This document shows positions 17,800 through 26,112 of a stretch of 64,000 nucleotides of DNA, piece by piece (position 1 is the stretch's first letter; every line of letters begins with the position of its first letter). This stretch comes from JACVRW01 sp963813495 (GTDB lineage: Bacteria > Actinomycetota > Thermoleophilia > Solirubrobacterales > Thermoleophilaceae). The notes beneath the pieces are model-generated. The model was given only the letters and a program-made list of their open reading frames with translations. It made no database searches and was not told the DNA's origin. Location: the NCBI GenBank assembly GCA_963813495.1, contig CAWEZC010000009.1, forward strand, positions 62,001 through 126,000, given 5' to 3'. A program made the position numbers and the translations under genes.

Positions 17800-18132
17800 C
17801 CGAACGCCCATCCGGGCGCTGCCCATGATGCGGAAGGAGACCGTTTGGGACGGGCCCGCGCCCCATCCGGCGGCGTCGGCGTCGCGCATGAAGCCGGCGC
17901 GGTCCCCGCGCGTGCCCGGCTGGTAGGCCACCCACTTTGCGTGCGACGAGTAGACGAGCTTGGCGCCCATGGCCTCGACCAGCTCGGCGCCGCCGGCGTT
18001 ACCCGTGCGCAGATGCTCCACGTCTCGGGCGGTGAGGGCGTAGCGCACGATCGGCTCGCCGTCGCGGCCCACGCGTACCTCGCCCACCCCGCGGTCGCGC
18101 AGAACCACGGCCGCCGGCAGGTGGCCGGCTCG
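17782..18132 (-). pseudogene. C-terminal relic of a GMC-type FAD alcohol oxidase
   Basis: About 115 codons in one open frame match the C-terminal region of bacterial GMC oxidoreductases as I know them: VVLRDRGVGEVRV, DGEPIVRYALT, AKLVYSSHAKWVAYQPG, ADAAGWGAGPSQTVSF and RIMGSARMG, the position of the family's catalytic His segment (usually H-x-M-G-S-A-R-M-G; here the His is Arg). The FAD-binding N-terminus is absent. The frame stops inside a hairpin directly after ARMG, so the final strand is missing too. The upstream boundary is the stop of the MBL-fold gene at 18138. Truncated at both ends and with the key His lost, it is very likely non-functional. Confidence 0.6.
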
Positions 18133-18137
18133 CTCGG

Positions 18138-18926
18138 CTACACGTCGTAGGTCGCGCCCTCGCGGGCCACCTCGACGGGCCCGCCGAAGGCGCGGGCCGC
18201 CTCGCGCCGGGCCCACTCCCAGTCGAGCTCGTCGGAGATGTGCACGAGGACGACGCGCCTGGCCCCGGCGGCGCGCGCCAGCTCGCCCGCCTCCGCGGGC
18301 GTGAGATGCCCACGTACGCCGGTGCGCTCGGGCCGGGGCAGCGTCGCCTCCACGAGCATCAGCTCTGCGCCGGGAGCGAACTCGCGCAGGACGTCGGTGG
18401 GGCACGAGTCGGCCCCGTAGACGATCCTGCGGCCGCCGGAGGAGAAGCTCATGGCAAACGTCTCGGTGAAGTGCGGGACGGCCTGGAAGCCGACCTCCAC
18501 GGGGCCGATCTGCAGCGTCGCGGACGGGTCGTACTCACTCATGGCGAAGGCGTTCTCGATCAGCGCCTCCGGCCCCCAGGTGCCGGCAAGGCGGCGAAAC
18601 GCGGCCTGCCCCCCGGGCGGCACGTGAAGCTCCGGACGCGCCGGGTTGTCGGTGCCCGGCCAGCGGTCCACCGGCACCGGCTGCTGGCGGGGCGCGTAGG
18701 TGAGCGCGTAGGAGTAGGGGACGAGGTCGAGGAAGTGGTCGGCGTGCAGATGGGAGATCACCACGGCGTCGACGTCGACGTAGTCGATGCGCTCGCGCAG
18801 CTTGCCGAATACGCCGTTGCCGCAGTCGATCAGCACGGCGGTGCCGGCCTCCTCGAGCAGGTAGCCCGAACAAGCTCCCCCGGCGTCCTGCCAGGACGGC
18901 GACTTGCCGAGCACGGTGAGCCGCAT
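18138..18926 (-). CDS. Metallo-beta-lactamase-fold hydrolase, RNase Z-like
   Basis: Zinc hydrolase of 262 residues. The HLHADHFLDL motif (HxHxDH, about residues 59-64) is intact, with later metal/phosphate residues in AVPHFTETFAM, YGADSCPTD and GHLTPAEAGELA plus the terminal LVHISDE. The organisation resembles RNase Z and its phosphodiesterase relatives, but the substrate cannot be assigned. It diverges from the LuxR gene that starts 60 bp away. Confidence 0.85.
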   Translation of the reverse strand: MRLTVLGKSPSWQDAGGACSGYLLEEAGTAVLIDCGNGVFGKLRERIDYVDVDAVVISHLHADHFLDLVPYSYALTYAPRQQPVPVDRWPGTDNPARPELHVPPGGQAAFRRLAGTWGPEALIENAFAMSEYDPSATLQIGPVEVGFQAVPHFTETFAMSFSSGGRRIVYGADSCPTDVLREFAPGAELMLVEATLPRPERTGVRGHLTPAEAGELARAAGARRVVLVHISDELDWEWARREAARAFGGPVEVAREGATYDV

Positions 18927-18986
18927 CGGCCCGGACTCTACCCCGCCCGGGAGCTACTGTTCGCGCCGGGACGCGCCGGAGCTGAG

Positions 18987-21887
18987 ATGGAAGAGGACGC
19001 CGTTCTCGTAGGACGCCAGACGGAGCTGGCCGCCATAGCGCGGATGCTGAGTGCGTCCGGGGCATCGGCTGCAGCCCTGGAGGTGCTCGGAGAAACCGGC
19101 ATGGGCAAGACGCGCCTGCTCGCGGAGCTGAGCGGGCAGGCCGTCGAGCAGGGCCGGCTGGTCCTCGAGGGACGCGCCGCCGAGTTCGAGGGGACGCTGC
19201 CGTTCGCCATCTTCATCGACGCTCTCGATGACTACCTGGGCACGGTCGAGCCGCGCCGCATCGAGCGCCTGGGCGACGAGCCTGCCGGCCACCTGCGGGC
19301 GATCTTTCCCTCGCTCGCGGCCGCCGCCGAGGGTCAGGGCCCGCTCCAAGACGAGCGCTTTCGCTCCTACCGGGCCGTGCGCCTGCTGCTCGAGACCCTG
19401 GCCTCGCGGCGCCCGCTGCTGTTGGTGCTCGATGACGCGCACTGGTGCGACGAGGCATCGCTCGAACTGCTGTCCCACCTGTTGCGCCACCGCCCGCGGG
19501 GCGAGGTCCTGATCGCCTTCGCCCACCGGCCGCGGCAGCTGGCGCAGCGCCTGGCGCCCGCCCTGGCCCGGGCGATCTCAGGCGGCGCGGACGAGCGGCT
19601 CGAGCTCACGGCGCTCTCGCCCGAGGAGGCGGACGGCCTGCTGGGCGACGGCTGGCCGGCGGCCACGCGCGACGAGCTCTACAGGGAAAGCGGGGGCAAC
19701 CCCTTCTACTTGGGCCAGCTCGCCCGGGCCGCGCGGCGCGGTGCACGCCGGCGCGCGGCTCCGTCCGCTGAGCCGAGCGAGGTGCCCAGGCCAGTCCAGG
19801 CCGCCCTGGACGAGGAGCTTCACGAGTTGAGCGAGGCCCCCGCTCTGGCGGTCCGCGCGGCGGCGACCGTCGGCTATGAGTTCGAGTCCGATCTGGTGGC
19901 CGAGGCGGCCGAGCTGGACGAGGCGCAGGCGCTCGCCGCGATCGAGGCGCTGGTGGAGCGCGACCTGGTGCGGCCCAGCCTGCCACCCGGGCGCTTTCGC
20001 TTTCGCCATCCGATCGTGCGCCACGCCGTCTACGAGTCGGCCGGCCCGGCCTGGCGCCTCGGTGCGCACCGCCGGATCGCGGCCGCTCTCGAGGGCCGCG
20101 AGGCGCCGGCGCTGGCGCGCGCACAGCACGTGGAGTTGTCGGCCCGTCCGGGCGACGAGGCGGCGCTCCGCGTACTGGCCGAAGCCGGTCATGCCGCGAT
20201 GTCGCGGGCACCCGCCAGCGCCGCCCACTGGTTCGAGGCGGCGCTCGGGCTGCTCCCCGAGGGTACGCCGGCGGAACGTCGCCTCGAGTTGCTGGTGCCC
20301 ATGGCCACGGCTCTGGGCAGCACCGGGAGACTCGAGCTGAGCCGGGGGGCGCTACGCGAGACCCTCGCTCTGCTGCCTCCCGACCTCGCCTCGCTGCGTG
20401 GGCAGGTGGTGGCCTTCATCGCGAAGATCGAGCACCTGCTGGGGCGCCACGGCGAGGCCAGCGCGCTGTTGAGGGACGCGCTCGAGGAGCTCGGAGGACG
20501 CGAGTCGCCCGAGGCCGCGGCCCTCCAGTTGGAGCTGGCGATGGACTGCCTCTACGCACCGGACTACGACCGCATGGTCCGCAACGCGAGGGCCGCGCAT
20601 GAGGCCGCAGCCGCCGCTGGGAACCGTTCGCTCCTGGCCGCCGCCGCCGGCGCGCTGGCCCTGGCGGAGTACAACGTCGGCCACATCGCGGCGGCCGAGC
20701 GCGCCCACGCCGAGGCCGGCGCGCTGGTCGACTCGCTCTCGGACTTCGAGTTGGGCGCCCGCGTAGACGCGCTGCTGAATCTGGGTTGGTCCTGCCAGAA
20801 CCTGGAGCGCCACACCGAGGGCATCCGCTACCTGGAGCGCGGGCTGGACGTCTCGCGGGCCACCGGCCAGGGCCACCTGCTGGTGCCGCTCACGATCGGC
20901 AGCGCGATCTGCATGACGTGGCTCGGCCGCCTCGACTCCGCCGCCGCGCTCGCGGACGAGACGATCGAGTCCGCCCGGCTGGCCCTCAACGGCCACTCGC
21001 TCGCCCTGGCACTGAGCCTGAGGTGCTGGATCGCCACGCTGGCCGGCGACCTCGCGCTCGCGGAACGCTGTGGTGACGAGGCGCTCGAGGTGGCCGGCGA
21101 GGGCGTACGCGACAACTACTTCTCGGCCCTCAGCGCATGCTACGTGGCCGAGGCCAGGCTCGAGGCGGGCGATCCGGCGCGCTGTCGCCAGGAGCTGCTC
21201 GCCGGGGCCCGCGGGCCGCAGCTGCCGCTGATCGAGCTGAGCTACCGGGCCCACTTCTACGAGATCCTCACCCGGGCCGCGCTGGCACTCGACGACACCG
21301 AACAGGCACGGGCCTGGGCGACCCGGGCCGAGCACTGCGCGCTCAACAGCCCGCTCGGTGGGCGCAGGGCGGAGGCGCTGCTCGCCCGCGCCGCGCTTCA
21401 GCTCGCCGAAGGCGCTCACGGCGTGGCCGCCGACACGGCCCTCGCCGCGGCGGAGGCGGCCGAGGGCCCAGCCGATCGCATCGTGGCCGCACGCGCCCGC
21501 ACGCTGGCCGGCCGCGCACTAGCTCTCAGCGGTCAGCGCCGCCGAGCGGCAGCCGAGCTCGAACGCGCGCTGGGCACGCTGCAGGCCTGCGGGGCGCGCC
21601 GCTACTCCGACGCGGCGGCGCGTGAGCTGCGCCGCCAGGGCCGCCGCGTGCCCCGTCCGGTCCGCCGGCGCGCCGGCGGGGAGGGCATGGCCGCCCTCAG
21701 CGCGCGCGAGCTCGAGGTCGCGGAGCTGGTGGCCGAAGGCCGCACCAACCGCCAGGTGGCCGAGGCCCTCTACCTCAGCGAGAAGACGATCGAGAACCAC
21801 CTGGGGCGGATCTTCGCCAAGCTCGGGGTGCCCTCACGGGCCGCGCTGGCCGGGATGCTCGCAGCGGCCGAACGGCTCGAGCGCTAG
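18987..21887 (+). CDS. Large LuxR-type ATP-binding regulator (LAL family)
   Basis: A 966-residue STAND-like transcription activator. Walker A GETGMGKT is at 35-42 after LVGRQTELAAI, and the Walker B region is LLLVLDDAHWCDEAS. The middle is a long array of alanine-rich helical (TPR-like) repeats. The C-terminus is a GerE/LuxR helix-turn-helix: LSARELEVAELVAEGRTNRQ followed by VAEALYLSEKTIENH. Such proteins bind ATP and an inducer and then activate nearby genes. The ATG at 18987 is preceded by GGAG. Divergent from the MBL-fold gene. The inducer is unknown. Confidence 0.9.
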   Translation: MEEDAVLVGRQTELAAIARMLSASGASAAALEVLGETGMGKTRLLAELSGQAVEQGRLVLEGRAAEFEGTLPFAIFIDALDDYLGTVEPRRIERLGDEPAGHLRAIFPSLAAAAEGQGPLQDERFRSYRAVRLLLETLASRRPLLLVLDDAHWCDEASLELLSHLLRHRPRGEVLIAFAHRPRQLAQRLAPALARAISGGADERLELTALSPEEADGLLGDGWPAATRDELYRESGGNPFYLGQLARAARRGARRRAAPSAEPSEVPRPVQAALDEELHELSEAPALAVRAAATVGYEFESDLVAEAAELDEAQALAAIEALVERDLVRPSLPPGRFRFRHPIVRHAVYESAGPAWRLGAHRRIAAALEGREAPALARAQHVELSARPGDEAALRVLAEAGHAAMSRAPASAAHWFEAALGLLPEGTPAERRLELLVPMATALGSTGRLELSRGALRETLALLPPDLASLRGQVVAFIAKIEHLLGRHGEASALLRDALEELGGRESPEAAALQLELAMDCLYAPDYDRMVRNARAAHEAAAAAGNRSLLAAAAGALALAEYNVGHIAAAERAHAEAGALVDSLSDFELGARVDALLNLGWSCQNLERHTEGIRYLERGLDVSRATGQGHLLVPLTIGSAICMTWLGRLDSAAALADETIESARLALNGHSLALALSLRCWIATLAGDLALAERCGDEALEVAGEGVRDNYFSALSACYVAEARLEAGDPARCRQELLAGARGPQLPLIELSYRAHFYEILTRAALALDDTEQARAWATRAEHCALNSPLGGRRAEALLARAALQLAEGAHGVAADTALAAAEAAEGPADRIVAARARTLAGRALALSGQRRRAAAELERALGTLQACGARRYSDAAARELRRQGRRVPRPVRRRAGGEGMAALSARELEVAELVAEGRTNRQVAEALYLSEKTIENHLGRIFAKLGVPSRAALAGMLAAAERLER

Positions 21888-21896
21888 GGCTCGGGC

Positions 21897-22100
21897 TCAG
21901 GCCTTGGGCTGGGGGAACGCGTAGGCCGACGTCGTCCGCTCGCTGCGAAAGACGAAGGCCAGCTGCCGCTCAGGCGCCAGCCCCCTCTCGGCCGGTCTGA
22001 AGGTGGTGCAAGGCTTGCCGAGGTTCAGCGCGCACAGCTTGTTCTGATGGAAATAGCAGTCCTCACAGCGGACGGGCTTCGTCTTCGGCACGGGCGGCAT
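21897..22100 (-). CDS. 67-residue Cys4 putative zinc-binding protein
   Basis: From the ATG at 22100 the product begins MPPVPKTKPVRCEDCYFHQN and has four cysteines at 12, 15, 23 and 31 (C-x2-C-x7-C-x7-C), followed by TTFRPAERGL. The spacing suggests one zinc site. I recall similar short proteins in related actinobacteria but know no function. The frame is open upstream to 22280, but that part looks like antisense of the neighbouring gene. It converges on the LuxR gene with a 9-bp gap. Confidence 0.65.
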   Translation of the reverse strand: MPPVPKTKPVRCEDCYFHQNKLCALNLGKPCTTFRPAERGLAPERQLAFVFRSERTTSAYAFPQPKA

Positions 22101-22221
22101 GCTGCACCACCCCGGGCCGGTATTCCAGTCCCCGTTAACCGCACTTTGCAGGGTCCTCCGGAGAAGGCCCGCTCGGAGCGCTTTTTTCAGGGGGGCGAAC
22201 TTCGGGAAGTACTCTCGCCCG

Positions 22222-23136
22222 GTGGAGCTGATCGCCGGAGCCACGGGATATGTGGGCGGACGCCTGCTGCGCCGTCTCATCGCGGAGGGGCGATCGGTGC
22301 GGGCGTTGGCCCGCCGGCCCGAGCGGGTGGAAACGCTCGAGGGCGTGGACGCCGTGGCCGGCGACCTGCTCAGCGGAGCGGGCCTCGAGGAGGCCCTGGC
22401 CGGATGCTCGACGGCCTACTACCTCGTGCACTCGATGGAGGCCTCCGACGACCCTGACTTCGCCTCCCGCGACCGGCGGGCGGCCGAGGCCTTCGGAAGC
22501 GCGGCCGCGGCCGCCGGCGTGGAGCGCATCGTCTACCTCGGGGGCATCGCGCCGGCCGGCCCGCTGTCCCCCCACCTGCGCTCGCGCCTGGAAGTCGAGG
22601 AGATCCTGCTCGCCGCGGTGCCCGCCTCCACCGCCCTGCGGGCCTCGATCGTGATAGGCGCCGGCTCATCCTCGTTCCGGGTGCTCGTGCGCCTGGTGGA
22701 GCGGCTGCGCGTGCTTCCCATGCCCAGCTGGCGCTCCAACCGCACGCAGCCGATCGACGAGCGTGACGTGATCGAGTATCTGGCCCGGACGCCGGCGCTG
22801 CCCGCCGTTGCGGGCCGTTCGCTGGACGTCTGCGGGCCGGACGTGGTGAGCTACGGCGAGATGGTCGAGCGCATAGCCGAGCTGATGGGCGTGGGCCGCA
22901 TGCCGCTCGGCCTCGGCGTCTCGTTCACTCCGCCCGCGAGCGCCGTGGTCGCCGCTGTGACCGGACAGCCGCTCGAGCTCGTACGACCTTTGATGGAAAG
23001 CCTGGGAACGGACATCCTTCCCCGTGACGCCACCGAGGCCGCGCGCCTGTACGGCATGCGCCCACGGCGCTTCGAGCGTGCCGTCGAGCGCGCGCTCGCC
23101 GACTGGGAGGCCGTGGAAAGCCTCGCTGCGCGGTGA
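22222..23136 (+). CDS. NAD(P)-binding epimerase/NmrA-type Rossmann protein
   Basis: A 304-residue atypical short-chain dehydrogenase. The GTG start at 22222 leads straight into VELIAGATGYVGGRLLRRL with the GxxGxxG dinucleotide loop; then ALARRPERV for the cofactor phosphate region, YYLVHSME and IVYLGGIAPAGPLSPHLRS. This pattern fits NAD(P)H-binding proteins of the NmrA/DUF2867 type whose role is often unknown. The stop overlaps the next GTG (GTGA), so it forms a pair with the SRPBCC protein. Confidence 0.8.
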   Translation: MELIAGATGYVGGRLLRRLIAEGRSVRALARRPERVETLEGVDAVAGDLLSGAGLEEALAGCSTAYYLVHSMEASDDPDFASRDRRAAEAFGSAAAAAGVERIVYLGGIAPAGPLSPHLRSRLEVEEILLAAVPASTALRASIVIGAGSSSFRVLVRLVERLRVLPMPSWRSNRTQPIDERDVIEYLARTPALPAVAGRSLDVCGPDVVSYGEMVERIAELMGVGRMPLGLGVSFTPPASAVVAAVTGQPLELVRPLMESLGTDILPRDATEAARLYGMRPRRFERAVERALADWEAVESLAAR

Positions 23137-23567
23137 GGGTGGAACGCACCCTGCAGATCGCGGCGTCGCCCGAGACCCTCTACAAGGTGGTGATGGACCC
23201 CAAGCGCCTGGCGGACTGGGTCACGATTCACCAGGAACTGGAGGACGCCCCGCGGGGTCAGCTGCGAAAGGGGTCGAAGCTGACCCAGGCGCTGAAGCTC
23301 GCCGGGCGCAGGTTCAAGGTGCGCTGGACGGTGGTGGAGAACGACCCCTGCCGGCACGTCGTCTGGGAAGGGCACGGGCCGGTCGGATCCCAGGCCCGTG
23401 TGGAGTACGTCTTCGCCCCGAATGGCAAAGGCACGCGCTTCTCCTACGTCAACGAGTACGACCTGCCCGGGGGCCCACTCGGGCGGGTCGCGGGCCGAGC
23501 GGTGGCCAGGGTCACAGAAAAGGAACTGGAAGGTTCCTTGCGCCGGCTCAAGTCATTGGTGGAATAA
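23133..23567 (+). CDS. SRPBCC (START-like) family protein
   Basis: A 144-residue helix-grip protein: VERTLQIAASPETLYKVVMD at the start, the typical LADWVTIH turn, RWTVVENDPCRHVVWEG in the middle and a final amphipathic helix GRAVARVTEKELEGSLRRLK. These bind hydrophobic ligands or act as polyketide-cyclase-like proteins. It starts with GTG overlapping the epimerase stop, which suggests that the Rossmann protein and this ligand-binding protein work together. Confidence 0.82.
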   Translation: MRVERTLQIAASPETLYKVVMDPKRLADWVTIHQELEDAPRGQLRKGSKLTQALKLAGRRFKVRWTVVENDPCRHVVWEGHGPVGSQARVEYVFAPNGKGTRFSYVNEYDLPGGPLGRVAGRAVARVTEKELEGSLRRLKSLVE

Positions 23568-23585
23568 CGGTTACAGTTACTTGTC

Positions 23586-23957
23586 ATGGCTGATTTCCTG
23601 GATGAGAAACTCAAAGAGATAGACACACGCCTGAGCGAGCTCCGTCCTCTCGTGGACGAGTACAACCGGCTGGAGAAGGCCGCTGCGGCACTCAAGGGCG
23701 TGAGCGGTGGCGGCGGGCGGCCCACCCGGCGGAGGGGCAGCGCCCCGCGGGCCAGGGGCGGCCGGCGTGGCCGGCCGCGGGGCAGCGGCACCCGCGCGCG
23801 CGAAGCCCTGGAGCTGGTGCGCACCCGCCCGGGCATCACCATTGCGGAGATGGCCGACGCCATGGGAATCAAGGCGAACTACCTGTACCGCGTGATGCCC
23901 ACCCTCGAGTCCGAGGGTCAGGTGGTCAAGCGCGACCGGGGCTGGCACCCGGCCTGA
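23586..23957 (+). CDS. Coiled-coil / AT-hook-like / winged-helix DNA-binding protein
   Basis: Three parts are visible in 123 residues. Residues 1-38 form a charged heptad-like helix (FLDEKLKEIDTRLSELRPLV). Residues 40-68 are a Gly/Arg-rich linker with GRRGRPRGSG, an AT-hook-like RGRP core. Residues 70-123 look like a winged helix: PGITIAEMADAMGIKANYLY then RVMPTLESEGQVV. The layout suggests an oligomeric, nucleoid-associated or local regulator. No clear Shine-Dalgarno precedes the ATG. It converges on mdh. Confidence 0.7.
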   Translation: MADFLDEKLKEIDTRLSELRPLVDEYNRLEKAAAALKGVSGGGGRPTRRRGSAPRARGGRRGRPRGSGTRAREALELVRTRPGITIAEMADAMGIKANYLYRVMPTLESEGQVVKRDRGWHPA

Positions 23958-23974
23958 ACGTACCGCACAGCCGC

Positions 23975-24940
23975 CTACACCAGACCGAGCTCGCGGACGG
24001 CGCTGCGCTCATCCTTGAGCTCGTTCACCGTGTTGTCGATCTTGCCGCGGGCGAAGTCGCCCACCTCCAAGCCCTGTTCGACCGAGTAGCTGCCGGCCTT
24101 CACCCGCACCGGGAAGCTGGAGATGATCCCCTCCTCGACCCCGTAAGAGCCGTCCGAGCGAACGGCCATCGAGCGCAGTCCCTCTGCGCCCAGCACCCAG
24201 TCGCGCACGTGATCGATGGCGGCGTTGGCGGCACTGGCCGCCGACGACGCACCACGCGCCTCGATGATCTCCGCGCCGCGCTTGCCCACGCGCGGGATGT
24301 AGTCGTTCTCGTACCAATCCATGTCGACCTGCTCGGCGGCGGTCTGGCCGTTCACCTTCGCGTTGAACAGGTCGGGGAACATCGTGGGTGAGTGGTTGCC
24401 CCACACCACCAGGTCCTCCACCTGCTCGACTCCCACGCCGAGCTTGCCCGCGAGCTGCGCGACGGCGCGGTTCTCGTCGAGCCGCGTCATGGCGGTGAAG
24501 CGCTCCGAAGGGATGTCGGGAGCGTTGGACATCGCGATCAGCGCGTTGGTGTTGGCCGGGTTGCCCACCACCAGGATGCGCACGTCCTCCGCGGCGCCGG
24601 CGTTGAGGGCCTCGCCCTGAGGCTTGAAGATCTGCCCGTTGGCCTCCAGCAGATCGGCCCTCTCCATCCCCTTGGTCCGCGGCCGTGCGCCCACCAGAAG
24701 CGCGACGTCGACCCCGTCGAAGGCCTTGACCGGGTCGTCGTAGATCTCGGTCGAGGCCAGCAGGGGAAAGGCGCAGTCCTGCAGCTCGAGGGCCGTGCCC
24801 TCGGCCGCCTTGACCGCATCCGGGATCTCGAGCAGGCGCAGGTCGATCTTCTCGTCGGGACCGAGCATCTGGCCGCTCGCGATGCGAAACAGCAGGGCGT
24901 AGCCGATCTGGCCGGCGGCCCCGGTTACGGTGACTTTCAT
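23975..24940 (-). CDS. mdh: Malate dehydrogenase
   Basis: TCA-cycle enzyme oxidising malate to oxaloacetate with NAD. The 321-residue protein has the Rossmann loop VTGAAGQIGYALLFRIA at the N-terminus, substrate arginines in the ARPRTKGMERADLL region, VVGNPANTNALIA, and the catalytic His in VWGNHSPTMFPD. This is the cytosolic/actinobacterial MDH type. Its ATG shares one base with the stop of the isocitrate dehydrogenase gene (TAATG), so the two TCA genes are tightly coupled. Confidence 0.95.
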   Translation of the reverse strand: MKVTVTGAAGQIGYALLFRIASGQMLGPDEKIDLRLLEIPDAVKAAEGTALELQDCAFPLLASTEIYDDPVKAFDGVDVALLVGARPRTKGMERADLLEANGQIFKPQGEALNAGAAEDVRILVVGNPANTNALIAMSNAPDIPSERFTAMTRLDENRAVAQLAGKLGVGVEQVEDLVVWGNHSPTMFPDLFNAKVNGQTAAEQVDMDWYENDYIPRVGKRGAEIIEARGASSAASAANAAIDHVRDWVLGAEGLRSMAVRSDGSYGVEEGIISSFPVRVKAGSYSVEQGLEVGDFARGKIDNTVNELKDERSAVRELGLV

Positions 24941-26016
24941 TAGAGCTCCTCAATAACGGCGTCGGCGAACTCACTCGTACCCACGGCAGAGGGATCGTCA
25001 CGCGTGGGCTTGAGGTCGTAGGTCACCTTCTCGCCCTTGCGGATCACCTCCGCGATTCCGCGCTCCATGCGATCGGCCGCCTCGGTCTCGTTGAGATGGC
25101 GCAGCATCAGCACGCCCGAGAGGAGTAGGGCGGTGGGGTTGACCCGGTTCTGGCCCTTGTACTTGGGAGCGGATCCGTGGGTGGCCTCGAAGATCGCCCC
25201 CTCCGTTCCGATGTTGGCTCCCGGGGCCAGGCCCAGCCCGCCGATCATGCCGGCAGCGAGGTCGGACACGATGTCGCCGTAGAGGTTGGGCAGCACGACC
25301 ACGTCGTACTCCTCCGGGCGTGACACGAGCTGGTTGCAGAGGTTGTCGATGATGCGGTCCTCGAACTCGACGCCGGGATGGCGCTCGGCCACCTGACGGG
25401 CCACCTCGAGGAAGAGGCCGTCGGAGAACTTCATGATGTTGGCCTTGTGGGCTGCGGTCACCTTGCCGCGCCCGTTCTCCTCGGCGTAGCGGAAGGCCGA
25501 CTCCACGATCCGGTCGGAGCCGAACACCGAGATCGGCTTGATCGAGATGCCGGAGTCGTCGCGGGTGGGCGAGTCGAGCTCGTCGGCCAGGAAGCGCCGG
25601 AGCTTCTCCACCTCCTCCGAGCCCCTCTCGAACTCGATGCCCGCGTACAGGTCCTCGGTGTTCTCGCGCACGATCACGATGTCGGTTTCGGGGAAGCGCG
25701 TGCGCACGCCCTCGTAGGCCTTGCAGGGCCGGATGCAGGAGTAGAGGTCGAACTCCTTGCGCAGGGCGACGTTGATGGAGCGAAAGCCCGAGCCCACCGG
25801 AGTCGTGGTCGGCCCCTTGATGGCCACCCCACGCTCTCGGATCGAGTCGAGCGTGCGCCGAGGCAGCGGATCGCCCTCCGACTCGTAGACATCCACGCCG
25901 GCGTCCTGGAGATCCCAGTCGAATTCGACGCCGGTGGCCTCGAGCACGCGGCGGGTGGCCTCCGCGATCTCGGGCCCGGTCCCGTCGCCTGGGATGAGGG
26001 TGACTCTGTGAGCCAA
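24940..26016 (-). CDS. NAD-type isocitrate dehydrogenase (isopropylmalate-dehydrogenase fold)
   Basis: Beta-decarboxylating dehydrogenase of 358 residues: LIPGDGTGPEIAEATRRV, IKGPTTTPVGSGFRSINVAL, DIVIVRENTEDLYAGIE, then ATHGSAPKYKGQNRVNPTAL with the adenine-binding loop. RENTEDLYAG and FRSINVALRK with the SIN motif favour isocitrate over isopropylmalate or tartrate. The start is TTG with AAAGGA nine bases before it. Upstream of and fused by one base to mdh, which supports a TCA role. Confidence 0.88.
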   Translation of the reverse strand: MAHRVTLIPGDGTGPEIAEATRRVLEATGVEFDWDLQDAGVDVYESEGDPLPRRTLDSIRERGVAIKGPTTTPVGSGFRSINVALRKEFDLYSCIRPCKAYEGVRTRFPETDIVIVRENTEDLYAGIEFERGSEEVEKLRRFLADELDSPTRDDSGISIKPISVFGSDRIVESAFRYAEENGRGKVTAAHKANIMKFSDGLFLEVARQVAERHPGVEFEDRIIDNLCNQLVSRPEEYDVVVLPNLYGDIVSDLAAGMIGGLGLAPGANIGTEGAIFEATHGSAPKYKGQNRVNPTALLLSGVLMLRHLNETEAADRMERGIAEVIRKGEKVTYDLKPTRDDPSAVGTSEFADAVIEEL

Positions 26017-26112
26017 GGATTGGTCCTTTCCAACTCTGGTTCTGTTCAGGAAAGCGGTGATTATGGCGGCGAGCCGCTAGCCGCTCGTTTCGCCTGCCAC
26101 CATCTCAGGCAC

